A stretch of 64,000 nt of DNA. Origin: Rhododendron vialii. Taxonomy: Eukaryota > Streptophyta > Magnoliopsida > Ericales > Ericaceae. A model generated the notes under the pieces. That model was not told the origin of the DNA. It worked only from the letters and a program-made list of their open reading frames with translations, and did no database searches. The position numbers and the translations under genes are program-made. Below are positions 1 to 11,114 of this stretch, piece by piece. Numbering within the stretch: the stretch's first letter is position 1; each line of letters opens with the position of its first letter. Where the stretch lies: NCBI RefSeq assembly GCF_030253575.1, contig NC_080560.1, positions 35,760,001-35,824,000 on the forward strand, in the 5' to 3' direction.

Positions 1-1158
1 CTGGTCTTGGTGTTGTCGACTCAATTGCCAGACCGATGAAGATTTATTGTGATAATGCCGCTGCAGTTTTCTTCTCTAAGAATGGAAAGTACTCTAGTGG
101 TTCGAAACACATGGAAGTAAAGTACTTGGTTGTTAGATAACGAGTCAAGAAACAACAAGTGTCTATTGAAAATATAAGCACCACTCTTATGATTGCTGAT
201 CCGTTGACAAAGGGATTGCCTCCAAAGACATACAAAGAACATGTTATTAGGTTGGGTCTTTTGAGCAATCTTTGATATTAGTAGTTGAGTGTTTATTGTT
301 ATTGACACTGTTTAGCGCAAATAAAAGTTTGTTTCTGATTTTCTTGTTTCCAATTATGCGTGCACATATTATTTTGGATTATGTTCAACAGGAAATGTCT
401 TGACAAGACAAATTACAGGGGCGTTAAGCATTACAGCCTAAATAATGATATTTTTCCTATTATGGACTTGGTTAGTAAAGGTTATCAATGGTGTGGTACA
501 TAGAAGGGAATATAGCATGGTGCTATACAACCGCTATGACTCACATTGGTGGTCTGAATTAATCACAGTATTAAAGTTTCTAATTGGTTTCAACCTATTG
601 GCTATTTTAAATCCGTGATTATGTGTCAAAGTTTTTAGTGTGGAGCCCACTCAAGTCATTTTAAACAAATGCATATTATGAAGAAATACACTTTGCATCA
701 TAATCGGCTTGATGGGCCAAGTGGGAGAATGTTAGTTTTTTCCTATTAGTGTGACCCATTAGCCTCCACGTTTTGTGCATGTGGGACTCCACTATCAGAT
801 AAGCCAATGAAGTGATATGGTTCATTACGATAACTAATTAGAATTATAGATGAAGGAAAACTCTTGATAATAAAAGAGACCTTGATGGACTAGGTGTCTT
901 TTAATAATTATCTCTAAGGCCCTCTTCTCTCCTTTATAAAAGGTAGAATACTCACCCCTTATTCCTACGGTTTTCATCAATTAAAGTACTGGGGTATTCT
1001 AGAAAAGTAGAGACAGAGAGAAGAAGATGAACCAAGAATTAAGGTGTTTCTAATTAAGGGGTTTGTTCTCTCTAATCTCGATGGTCGACAAAGGTACGTC
1101 AATTTATTGTTTTTGAGATGTGTTGAATTCAAAATCCTTGTTATAGCTGTTTTCTGCA
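1..1158 (+). mobile_element. 3' end of a Ty1/Copia retrotransposon (RNase H tail plus 3' LTR), cut by the window edge
   Basis: Reading frame 3 from base 3 gives the typical end of a Copia polyprotein: an RNase H segment with DNAAAVFFSKN, then KHMEVKYLVVR and ADPLTKGLPPK, ending near base 273. About 450 bp of non-coding sequence follows. A purine-rich tract (GTGGGAGAA, 721-729) sits directly before TGTTAG at 730, the usual polypurine tract and LTR start of plant Copia elements. The LTR then runs on for roughly 360-430 bp. Its end is not certain (CA at about 1091 or 1158) because the 5' LTR lies outside the window. The coding part is broken (at least one break) and the element is a fossil. Its age cannot be estimated with only one LTR visible. 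Confidence 0.8.
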
Positions 1159-1207
1159 TAATAGATTATTTTATTTTATTAATAATCTATTATGCGAAAA
1201 GCAGAAA
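1149..1207. repeat. Short inverted repeat (hairpin) at the Copia LTR edge
   Basis: The left arm at 1149-1171 and the right arm at 1180-1207 are near-perfect reverse complements around an AT-rich loop of about 8 bp; the right arm has about 7 extra bases. It is followed by AAGTTGGTAACCAAAC, itself palindromic. This could be a small MITE remnant or part of the LTR tail. No clear target-site duplication was found. Confidence 0.5.
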
Positions 1208-1418
1208 ATAAAAAAGCGAAAAGTTGGTAACCAAACAGCGTGGTCTACATGTTTTTTCTCCACTACCAACCAAACAAAAGAAGGATTTTATTTTATTTTA
1301 TTTTGTCTACTTTTCTCTTTCTTTCCTAAATTTTTAAATACACCCCTCAACCTCGGATCTCGCGCAAACAAGTCAAGTACGTGCATGCTCGCTTACGGTT
1401 GATGTGTTTACCTCCGAT

Positions 1419-2591
1419 TAGAGGTGGCAAATGAGCAGGTCTGAGTGAGTTTGGACGGGTTGAAACGCGTCGTGAGTCAAGTATGGGTCAAATAGTAAAC
1501 TGGTCGGGTCGAATATGGGTCGAGTCAAACCCAAACCCGCCCGACTCAACCCGTTTTCCTCTTTCTTTCTTTTTTTCTTCTTTTTTTTTCTTTTCTCTTC
1601 TCCCCTGTCCCCGTTTCCCCCTTCCTTCTTTTCCTTCTCTACTGTCTTCCCTCGATATAGGTTGAAACATGTTCACAAATGGGCAAAACTCTGTGGGGTC
1701 TTTCGACTATATAAGCCAATTTTTAAATTTTTTTTATTTGTACATTCTGCGTCAATTTTTTTGTGAATTATTGGTTCTATTCAAAGAGATGAATCAAAAA
1801 AGAAAGACAATGAACAAAATAACCCTCCCCCTTTTTTCCCCTCCTTTTCATTCATACTTATAAAGTCTATCAAATTATGTTAAAAATAGTCTAGTTTTTT
1901 TTTCATTCAAAATTTCCGTCCTTGAATTTCGTAGCGTGTCACAATGGTAACCCTCTGTTGATAGTGCTCCAAATGAGCCAAATTTAAAAATGTTTGAGCT
2001 CGACTTGTTCACCGGGCTACATAAATTGGAGCAGAGCTACGACTACTTTAACATCAACTCATTTATTAAACAAGTCAAATATTTTGCTTGAGTTTAGCTA
2101 TTTTACTAAACAAACAAATCATCTAGTTTTTCATTCAAAAAAAGAAAGAAAAACAAAAAACAAAAAAAACTGTACCATTTTTTGCAAGATTTGATCGACT
2201 TTGTAAGTAAGTGGATTCGGATCGTAAATGTATGTGGCACTTCCCCTGCTAGGCTGCTAGGCTGATCTTGATAAAAGTTAGAGAGAGAGAAGAGGAGCAT
2301 GTGTTTTTTTTCGTTTTTTGTATTGATGGCAATTTTGTAATTAGCTTGACCTTTACTTCCGTGTTTTGTGTTTCTTGTGTTTCCTTCCTTGTTTTATAAC
2401 GGGCTCTAGGTGTTTTAGTCCCAATCCATATTGAACCCATTTTTAACCTATCTACACCCATATAAATATTGGTTTATACGGGTTCAACCCATATAAATTC
2501 ATTATATAATATGAGTGGGTTGGGTTGGGTTGGGTCATAAGTGGGCAGATTAGGTGGGTTAAAAAAATATGGGTTAGGATTGTCACCTCTA
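1419..2591. mobile_element. Non-autonomous hAT-type DNA transposon, ends intact
   Basis: The left end TAGAGGTGGCAA and the right end (reverse complement TAGAGGTGACAA) form terminal inverted repeats. They are flanked by an 8-bp target-site duplication, CCTCCGAT (1411-1418) and CCTCCAAT (2592-2599), one mismatch. An 8-bp duplication with TAG-type ends is the hAT signature. Both subterminal regions are rich in GGGTYGG-like repeats, for example the triple GGGTT at about 2517-2535, as expected for transposase-binding sites. The interior (1.17 kb) is low complexity and codes for nothing recognisable; the small open frames in it are pyrimidine or purine tracts. It must have been moved by an autonomous hAT elsewhere. 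Confidence 0.85.
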
Positions 2592-2599
2592 CCTCCAAT

Positions 2600-2963
2600 G
2601 CCTAAATTAGATGCCACCTCCGTTCAAGGTGCTCTAGCTTGTTGGCTGCCAATGCTGGAGAGAGTGCTCCTGCAAACCATTCGTTTTTTTTTTTTTTTTT
2701 GGGTAAACGAGGAATGTAATGCATTAAGAAATTGAAAGTGAAACAGTGCGAGGTACTCGCGCGACCTCTACAGCGTCAATAAGTTTGCACAAAAGTTGGC
2801 TACCCTATACATATGGTGTGTCGTTGAGGTTGTGCATCTCTTCAACATGAACCTGAAATCAGTGAGCATGCAATAAAGTGGATGAGATCGACCAAATTCC
2901 AAAGTCCTGTTTCTATTGGCACTTGACATGAAAAGTCGTGCTACTTATAATGATGAGAACTGG
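2600..2963. other. Intergenic stretch with a probable LINE-like 3' tail on the minus strand
   Basis: No gene is seen. A run of 17 T at 2684-2700, followed by sequence that on the minus strand reads TTAATGCATTACATTCC into the A-tail, looks like the 3' end of a 5'-truncated LINE or another retroposed copy on the minus strand. No coding sequence supports this. Confidence 0.3.
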
Positions 2964-3317
2964 GCTTCTGTTTGTTTCCAAAAAGTAACAATTGGCCTAG
3001 GAACTGCGAGTAGTGCAGTTCTAGGGCTGATGCGGGCGTGCCAGGGCAGGATTGCTGCCCAAATTCGTATCAAGGCCTGGAAGCCTTAATCTAACTTCTA
3101 ACTGGACGAAAGTGCACAGCCTAAGGGTGGAGACCGTGAGGAGGTTCGTGGTTTGCCTTTGCGGGCTAAGGACTTAAAATTTTCTAATCGTGTGAAAAAT
3201 GGAAAGAAAGGTAGAGCAAGGCCTAAAACAGAAATAAAAGGACTTCATTAACGGTTTAATAAAGTCTGATTACAAGGAAATGAAATAAAATCTAGGCTTG
3301 GCTAGATTGAACGGGAA

Positions 3318-3498
3318 ACTAAAGATAATTGAAAGATAAATTTGCATAAGCCGTGGGCTTGATGGTCGGTGACCGAAAGATAGAAGATAATTAAAACATA
3401 AATTTGCATAAGCCTTGGGCTTGATGGTCGGGGACCGAAAGATAGAAGATAATTAAAACATAAATTTGCATAAGCCGCGGGCTTGATGGTCGGGGACC
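3318..3498. repeat. Tandem repeat, 62-bp unit, about 2.9 copies, inside the Tat-like LTR
   Basis: The motif ATAAATTTGCATAAGCC starts at 3336, 3398 and 3460, an exact 62-bp period. Units differ by only a few bases (CCGTGG, CCTTGG, CCGCGG). Subrepeats of this kind are common in long Gypsy LTRs. Confidence 0.9.
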
Positions 3499-3539
3499 AT
3501 TGCCAAGGCCTTCAATTCTGGTATTTATAAGCAATGCTT

Positions 3540-4495
3540 CTAGGCCTTGAGCTGCTTGAGCTGCTTCCACAGGCCTTCATGCATGGCTGCCATGTGGCCT
3601 TCTAGCAGAGGCTTAGGCTTGAGCAGCTTCGAAATGCTCCAATGAGGGGTTGTTCTTTGACCAAAACATGCTCTTCACTCCAAGAAAATGGCCAAAGCTT
3701 GAAAAATCCTCATTTTCTACATAAAACTTTGTAAAAGAGCAAAAGGAATTTCAGCATCCAGGCCTTTGAGCTGCTTCAATACTCAAGCTACTGTTTGATT
3801 GGACATCCTCTAGGCCCACCACTGCTGAAGACCAATACTTCTCCAGGCCTTCCTACCATTTTATTGGTCCTCTATCTCTTGTGGGCCCTTAAATCCTCTA
3901 TTCTTGATTCCTTATGAAAGAAGAATCGAGAAACAAAAGATTAACCAGACCTGAATGAGCTGCTTGTGTGCAGCTTGCTTAGGTCTGCATGAGTCATTCA
4001 CCAACAGCTCCAAGGGCTGCATGTACGCCACCTGTCCCTGGTCTTGCATCATGCTGAAGAATGGGGTCCCACCAGTTCAGACCTTGAGCTGCTTGTAAGC
4101 AACTTACCTAGATCTGCCAAACAAGAACATTCTAGGCCTTTGAGCTGCTTGTGAGCAGCTTGAGGCCTTTAAGCTGCTTGTGAGCATGGATGTTTATAAA
4201 AAAAAAGGGATATTTGGGCCCACCAAGGCCAAAAACGCAGGCCTGGTTGAGCTGCTTGTGAGCAGCTTATGTGATGTTAGATAGAGGCCTTTAAGCTGCT
4301 TGTCCAGGCCTAAACTACTTGTGAGCGAGCTGCTTGGGATGTCTCCATGCATGGTTGCCACGTGTTCCAAGCCTTGCTTCATGCTAAAGGATAGTAAAGA
4401 CTCAGACCTTGAGTTGCTTGTAAGCAGCTTACCTAGATCTGCCCAACAAGAACATTCTAGGCCTTTGAGCTGCTTGTGAGCAGCTTGAGACCTTT
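3540..4495. repeat. Dispersed GAGCTGCTTGTGAGCAGCTT palindromic repeats in the Tat-like LTR
   Basis: The core GAGCTGCTT recurs at least ten times, often followed by its inverted copy AGCAGCTT with GTG between, forming small palindromes. A larger block at about 4081-4172 is repeated at about 4406-4495 with few changes (both contain TAGATCTGCC and ACAAGAACATTCTAGGCC). So this part of the LTR grew by duplication in steps of roughly 325 bp. Confidence 0.8.
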
Positions 4496-6299
4496 TCCCT
4501 GCCAACTGAAGGCCATAGGTGACGTTTTCTTTAAGAAGTAGGCCCATCTATTACTTGGGCTTGAACTTGAGGAGCATCATAGGCCTCTTCTCTTTGTAAG
4601 CCATGCGAGCCCAAGTTTGGAAAGAAAACTTGGGCTTTAACTGATTTAGGCCCACTTAGAAGGCCTTATTATTTCTAAGAACTGGCCTAGGCTTGGATAA
4701 AACACTCAGATCTAGTGGGTCAACCCAAGTCTTCGGCCAATCTTGGGCTTAGGCTTGTGATAACGAAATTTTAGGCATAATTTGGCCCAGGCCTTTGAAA
4801 ACTCAACTCGATCAGTGGCGTTCAAATCGGCCCGATTTCGTGGATGACCGATCATGAGGCTTTCTAGCGCCTGAGACCTTCATTCAAGGCCTTCTTCTAA
4901 CCACAAATTGATTTTCTGAATTTTGGCCAAAAATGGGTGTAAACAGCTTCCTTGTGTGTCCAAATTTTGGCTCATCCCCTTGGGGATCAACCAAAAATTA
5001 AAAATAGTGAAATGAACTAACAAATAGACCTAATTAGGTGTACATACATATATATGCACAAAATCAAAATGACATTGTGTGCACGTTTACTTTTGATGTT
5101 TCTTGGAAAAAATCGAAGGTAAATTTTTGGACAAAGAAGGGATGGGCAAATGACTCTTTGACGACTGAAACTGGCTCGGATTGTGGCTGCACATTGGACC
5201 ATTATGATCCATTAATCCAAGAAAACTGTTCACAGTCAACATAGAAAAATGCATGGAAAGAAAGATATAATTTTGTGGTTTTCAAATAATGTTCCACTAC
5301 TCATCAAATGCCAAATGTCAATTTGTTTCTCAAATCACTATCAAAAAGTAATGGGTCTCGCTATATTAACCAACTAGTGCTAGCTCGTGCCTACGGCACT
5401 ACGCATTCTGGTTGGAAGAAGAGGATGACAGTTGTGTGATTTACATGAAAACCATGGGCACTTAACCGGGAAGTGGGAGGATGCACTACAGCCTTTGGAT
5501 CAAATGAATCTAAGCCGTTCCACCAACTTGTCCCTACACTGTTCTATTTTATATTAGAGATGATACATGAGTTGTGAGATACAATGTAATATTGATCCAT
5601 CCGCACCGGTTAATTTTTCCTAATCCTAAACCCAAAGCGCATGGTGTAAAGAAAAAAGGGCTTCTGCAGAAAGAATGTGACGGGCACGGAACCTAAACAT
5701 CTAATGGATGATCAAACGGGGCCGGCTTGTAAGAAGCCCCGGAGAGTTTGGGTGCCGTGTGTGTGCTCGTGGTACCACAAATCTCACCTTATTAGCAATT
5801 GTCTAGTGGGAGTAATTTGTGGGTCCCTCTGTCAAAAAAATTTGACAAAGATTGATTTAGGTTTCTCAGCACTCCCTTTGTGGGCACAAGACCTCCTTCT
5901 GCGTGTAGTTGCTGCAATAAGGCTGCTCATGAAATACCCAGGACTGATATATAAGTAGGTCAATTTGGTCATTATCACAATAGTTTGTTCGATGCAGTTT
6001 CTTTGTATACTGCAGTAACTAAACGCTTTAGTCGTCTTTTGAAGCTTATGAGAAATTCATCAACAATAGCTTGAGATCGAAAACTATACGCAAATTATAC
6101 TGCTGAAGCCACGAAAATACAAATCGCACGATCATACTTAACGATGAACATGTGTACTCGTATTAGGTAATTGAGGAAAAGAGAAGTAGCCAAGGCAACT
6201 CGTACAATGCATGTTTATTTAAAATCCCCCTCCTTTTCTAAGAGCATATGGTCTCATTTATTCTGATCCTTTGTAGCCAGTTATTTTAAGATTCGGTAA

Positions 6300-8313
6300 T
6301 CAACCTTTCTTAGCAGAGGCCTTTAGGGCACTGATCTCTTTGCTTCGCCACTGAAAATAAACAACCATCTTATCTCTCGGCGGTAACTTGTCCTTGATCA
6401 TGGGGTGGTTGCGGAAATTCTCCGTCCAACCAGCGATAGCTGGGAATCGGGTTGGGTCTACGATTGTCATGGACCCAATAATTTCCCCCCAAACGGGAAG
6501 CCAGTAAGAGATCCATCCAATTGCAATGTCCAAATAACCAATGCTTTCCCCTCCGAAAAACTTGGATTTCCCTTTGATCAACTCTTGTTCTATCTTCTCC
6601 AGGGACTCCACGACTTGTTTCAGATACATTTCTCTGTCTTCTCCTTCTTCGGTGCACACAACCGTCCATGCATTAAACTGTCACAAACAAGTCACAATAT
6701 AGAGTATATTTATATAGAAAACTCTATTATAGTAAAAAATAAATAAATAAATTGGATCGAAGCAGTGGCGGATGGACGCCTGATTTTTTCTCAACAGGAC
6801 CCGAATCACAGGTATTTCCACATTAGTAATGAGAAATGTAATCCATTGTATATATTGCTACTAGCTAATTCTAAGAAAGAGATGAGATTGTGTGTATATA
6901 TATACACAGGGGCGGACCTCGAATTTTAGGTCACTGGGGTCAAATTTTAAACTAAACATAAAGAATACAAATAGCTCACAATATAACGCATATAACTCAA
7001 CAACTCTGTGAACTTATTATGGAACCACTGCCGATTTTAAGCATACGCTGAGAATGCAGTCACATTCGAAGCCCAATTTTATCAAAATTTGAGGGCTCCT
7101 AATTTTTCAAACTCTTACATAAACTATGCCTATACATAAAATTAGTAAGAGAGCTTAATACTGCTTTTTAAAAATGCAGAAGAGTGATATTTTAGTAATA
7201 CATTTAATAATATTTTTAAATACTTGTAATCATCATGCATGCAATCGAGCCTTAGGAGAAAAACTTATCTATTATGCAAAATTTAGTTTGACTTGTTAAT
7301 CCACAAATCATTCAAGTTTGCTGAGCTATATATAATTCCTAAAGCTAACCCCCAAAAGTCAATCTGAGCGATAGTCAAATTTGCCCCCACTAAAATTCAA
7401 GTTTATATTTGTTGTTCAATTTTTTTTTTTCCAGTTTATAGCTTCCAAATTGGAGCCCAGGAATTAAATTTTACTAGATAATGATCATGGTGTTACTTTG
7501 CCTTCCTCAAAATGAGAGAGAGTACAAAGTGTGGGTGAGTTTGTACTCGGAAGTGGACTAGAAGCTAATCATTCTCAAGTTTTCTGGGACAACCATATGT
7601 TGGGGCAAAGACTGTAATATTCTTGAGAAACCTGGGCAAAGTATGACTTCTCTTGGAGCAAAATTACCAAAATATCCAAACTACATATTGCTATCCCAGC
7701 ATAATTTCCAACCCAGTGTGGTCACCTGACCTCTCTTGCCATTGAGTAGGTCCGCCCTTGTATATACGTAACCACCATTTAATATCGTATCTAAAACTAA
7801 CAATTGGTTGATAACTTAAAATTTTAGTGGAATTTTTCACACATATATAGAAACTTTATGAAATTTTTTACTCCCTCAAGAGACTTATAGGAGTCGATCC
7901 TATAGAGCTTTTCCAAATTAACTTTAAAAACTTGTATAATTAGTGGAAGTATAATTAGGGGATACTTAGGAACTAAGGAAGTAATCCATAATCACCTTCT
8001 CATCTGCAAATTTGGCCCAAAATCGCGCCATGGCTCTATCATAGGGATCTTGAGGCAAAATCGGAAATTGCTTCCACGTCTCATCGATGTACTCAAGAAT
8101 TATGAGCGACTCAAGGATCACTTTGTCGCCATGAATAAGCACTGGCACTTTCTTGTGAACTGGGTTGAGTTCCAGAAGCAGAGGACTCTTGTTGAAGACG
8201 TCTTCCTCGATGTATTCATACTCCACGCCCTTCAGTCTCAGTGCCCACTCAACTCTAAAGGAAAATGGACTCACCCAGAATCCCAAAAGCTTCACTGCTA
8301 CCTTGCTTTCCAT
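6300..8313 (-). CDS. Tau-class glutathione S-transferase, copy 1 (two exons)
   Basis: The enzyme joins glutathione to electrophilic substrates (herbicides, stress metabolites) in the cytosol. Exon 1 is 8313-7996 (106 codons) and exon 2 is 6677-6300; the intron (7995-6678) has GT..AG ends and is phase 0, giving 231 aa, normal for a GSTU. The start is the ATG directly after a GA-repeat leader. The N-terminal thioredoxin fold shows LLGFWVSPF with catalytic Ser15, the cis-proline motif KKVPVL (Pro57) and Glu68-Ser69 in [15 protein letters not shown], which bind glutathione. The all-helical C-terminal domain contains [13 protein letters not shown]. Compared with copy 2 it lacks two residues at the start of exon 2 (FNAW versus FWINAW) and has one extra in WGEIIGS. 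The intron holds a hAT insertion. It looks functional; substrate is unknown. Confidence 0.88.
6907..7760. mobile_element. Non-autonomous hAT element in the intron of GST copy 1
   Basis: The ends CAGGGGCGGACC and GGTCCGCCCTTG are inverted repeats, with an 8-bp target-site duplication TATATACA (6899-6906) and TATATACG (7761-7768). The matching intron of GST copy 2 has the empty site (GTGTATATACGTAACC near 11695-11710). The element is 854 bp, non-coding and AT-rich inside. It inserted after the GST duplication. Being intronic, it lengthens the copy-1 intron from about 475 to 1318 bp without touching splice sites. Confidence 0.88.
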
Positions 8314-8315
8314 AT

Positions 8316-8316
<1 letters not shown>

Positions 8317-8365
<49 letters not shown>
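8317..8365. repeat. (AG)n microsatellite in the 5' leader of GST copy 1
   Basis: About 24 uninterrupted AG units end three bases before the start codon of GST copy 1 (read as CT repeats in the transcript). Such CT-rich leaders are common in plant genes. The same repeat, shorter, precedes GST copy 2. Confidence 0.95.
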
Positions 8366-8368
<3 letters not shown>

Positions 8369-8473
8369 TTTTAACTTAATTGGTAATGTATGGTTGCCCG
8401 TATGAATAGCTAGCAATCAAATTACTCAAAAAAGGAATTTGAGTCGAACTTGGCTATTTTTTTCGGAAATCCT

Positions 8474-8806
8474 ATATGTACCGACCAAAAATGTAGGGAA
8501 ACTGTACCGACGGCCGCGCGTGGCCGTCTCCGGCCATCGGACGGTCGATCCGAGCCGTCCAAAATTTTTTTTTTAAAAAACCGAGGGGCCTAACGCGGGA
8601 ATTAACGGCATCCGATGTGTGTAGGGTGCTTGATCTAAACACCCTATTTTTCGTGTGTATAAGCACCCTACACACATCGGATGCCATTAATTCCCGCATA
8701 GGGCCCCTCGGTTTTTTTTTTTTAAATTTTTGGACGGCTCGGATCGGCCGTCCGGTGGCCGGAGACGGCCGCGCGCGGCCGTCGGTATGATTCTGTCGGT
8801 GCAAAT
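8474..8806. mobile_element. Foldback MITE, GC-rich arms, behind GST copy 1 unit
   Basis: Two arms of about 150 bp are near-perfect reverse complements: ATATGTACCGAC.. at the left, ..GTCGGTGCAAAT at the right, then CGACGGCCGCGCG, GGACGGTCGATCCGAGCC and the CGAGGGGCC / CATCCGATGTGTG segments. The loop is around 8640. The whole RNA would form a long hairpin. The corresponding site in unit 2 (about 13500-13530) lacks it, so it inserted after the duplication. The open frame across it on the minus strand is an artefact of the palindrome. Superfamily is not settled because no clear target-site duplication was found. Confidence 0.8.
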
Positions 8807-11114
8807 AGCACCACTCTATCTTTTTAGACGGCAGCAATCTTGACTTGTAGGGTGGTTCAGCAAGACGAATTTGGATTCACTTTTATTTTTGACAATGATT
8901 TTGTCACTGCATTTTTTTTATAATCACATTCAAATATTTGTCTTTTAGTGTCATTGTAATGTGTATTTTGAACACTTAAAAGACAAATATTAAGGTGTGT
9001 CTATCAAAAAATAGAATGCCAAAATCAATTATCTATATTTATTTGAACACAGTGCTCCAGGTCAAATATGTGGGAACAACTTTGTCGGAGTTCCCAAACC
9101 GTTCTCTTTCAAAAATGCTACCACCACATACAATTTTGCACACAGAAAGTGCACAGACACTCACAATGCGTCCGCTGCGTGAGCCCCAATCCTTAGCAAA
9201 GTGCGAACAAAATCAAATCAAGCCTTCACAAACCCAGAGGATAGGGCTTCTTCATGTGTCCAATTTTTTGCCCATGCCCTTGCTGGATCAAAAAGTAACC
9301 TTAAATGAACCCACAAATGGACCCAATGAGGTGTCACTTTCTTTTTTCAGCAAAAGAAAATTTTGCATATCACGAGGATATATAAGTTAGGTGTCACTTG
9401 AGCCATTCACTTTGATTTACCACATGAAAATTTGATAGTTTGTAGCCAAATTGTACTATTTTGACCCCACAAAAATTGTAAATTGTCCCAATTTATTTCA
9501 AATACAGAGAAACACCAAGTAACTCTACTTTTGGAGAGTTGTCAGTATCATGAATTAGGATATCATGCATCATTTTTAAAATATATTAACCCTTTGAGAT
9601 CAATTGTAAAGCAAAATTACGTTTATAAGGGTATATCAAACTCAAAATTATCCTCTTAATTTAGGAATTCTTTTTTATAAGCAAATACTGAGTAGAAAAA
9701 ATAACTTGTATATTGATCTAATTTTGATCCCACTAACCAAAAAATATGCCCCCGCCCTCTGTACATACATTTGCTGTACGTTAACACATAATGACTATGC
9801 CAATCCACTATAAGAGGATTAATCCAACTTGTCTTTTTGATGTTTCTTGGTAAAAATCAAAGGTAAATTTCTGAAAATGAATTTCTCAACAAAGAAATTG
9901 GCAAATGACTTTTTGACCGCTGAAATTCTGTGTGTGGCTGCACTTTCAAGGAAAAACTATTACCAGTCAACATAGAAAAAAGCATGTAAAGAAAAAAAGT
10001 GAAGCGATAGGTAACCAAACTTTGGAAAATAACAGAGTTAATGTTGAATTGGTCACATTTACGTACTTTTAATTGAGGGATCAGAAATTCAATCCTCCCA
10101 ACTAACTATTTGAGTTTGAATTCGTGTGTGTTTGTTAAGAGGTCGTTTCAGATTGATTGATTAGATAAACAAAGTGATGATACTAAAAGTTGGATGGTGG
10201 GCCCGAGAACTCGTAGACGGGTTCTTCAAAACAAGTCTAATGAACGTTGTTCTGATCGATCGTAGACGATCTACTTAGAAAAATGTGTGTGTGAGAGAGA
10301 GAGAGAGAGAGGGAGAGAGAATCAGAGATAGCTTTACTATGATCAAAAGATAATATTTTGTGGTTTTCAAACAAAGTTCCACCACTCATCAAATGCCAAA
10401 CGTCAATTTGTTTTCAAATCACTAATAAAAAGTAATGGGTCTCGCTATATTAACCAATGATACATGAGTTGCGAGATACTACAATGTAATATTCCATCCG
10501 CACTGGTTAATTTTTCCTAATCCTAAAGCGTATGGTGTAAAGAAAAAAGGGCTTGTGTGGAAAGGATGTGATGCGCACGGGACCTAAACGTCTAGTGGAT
10601 GATAGATGGGGCCGGCTTGTAAGAAGCCCCGGAGAGATTGGGTGTGTGTGCTCGTGGTATTTAACGGGCCACAAATCTCACCTGGTCAGCACTCCCTTTG
10701 TGGGCACAAGACCTCCTTCTGCGTGTAGTTGCTGAAATAAGGCTGCTCATGAAGTACCCAGGACTGATCAGTAGGCCAATTTGGTCTTCCTCACAATAGT
10801 TTGTTCGATACAGTTTCTTTGTATACTGCAGTAACTAAACCCTTAGTCGTCTTTTGAAGCTTATGAGAAATTCATCAACAATAGCTTGAGAAAGTATATG
10901 CAAATTATACTGCTGAAGCCACGAAAGTACAAATCGCAGGATTATACTAAACGACCAGCATGTGTGCTCGTATTAGGTAATTGAAGAAAAGAGAAGTAGC
11001 CAAGGTAAACGAAGCAACTCCCACAATACATGATGAAATCCCATCGCTTCTGAGGACATACGACCTCATTTATTCTGATATACATAGTTATTCAATTATT
11101 TCAAAATCTGGTCA

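Larger units (their letters stand above)
2969..4945 (+). mobile_element. Solo LTR, Gypsy Tat/Ogre-like, about 2 kb
   Basis: The element starts TGTTTGTTTCC and ends GGGTGTAAACA, giving the short inverted ends TGTTT..AAACA. It is flanked by a perfect 5-bp target-site duplication, GCTTC, at 2964-2968 and 4946-4950. The paralogous duplicated segment near 9243-9250 shows the unfilled site (GGGCTTCTTCATG), so the right-hand boundary is independently supported. No coding sequence or second LTR is present, so this is a solo LTR left by recombination. The long LTR with the GGTGTAAACA ending suggests the Tat/Ogre lineage; orientation is inferred from that ending. It contains a 62-bp tandem array and many GAGCTGCTT motifs, listed separately. 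Confidence 0.75.

Noticed and set aside
1483-1766. Overlapping open frames rich in Phe/Ser/Pro (plus) and Lys/Glu (minus)
   Set aside because: They come from a pyrimidine tract inside the hAT element; low-complexity and no homology seen.
4194-4547. 117-codon minus frame
   Set aside because: Lies in the Tat-like LTR and is built from the GAGCTGCTT repeats.
8317-8365. Arrays of short repeats as possible CRISPR or satellite
   Set aside because: The (AG)n runs and 62-69-bp tandems have no unique spacers; the DNA is plainly plant nuclear. No CRISPR is present.
8472-8837. 121-codon open frame on the minus strand
   Set aside because: It spans a perfect foldback; the two halves encode mirror-related sequence and there is no domain or start context. 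Artefact of the palindrome.
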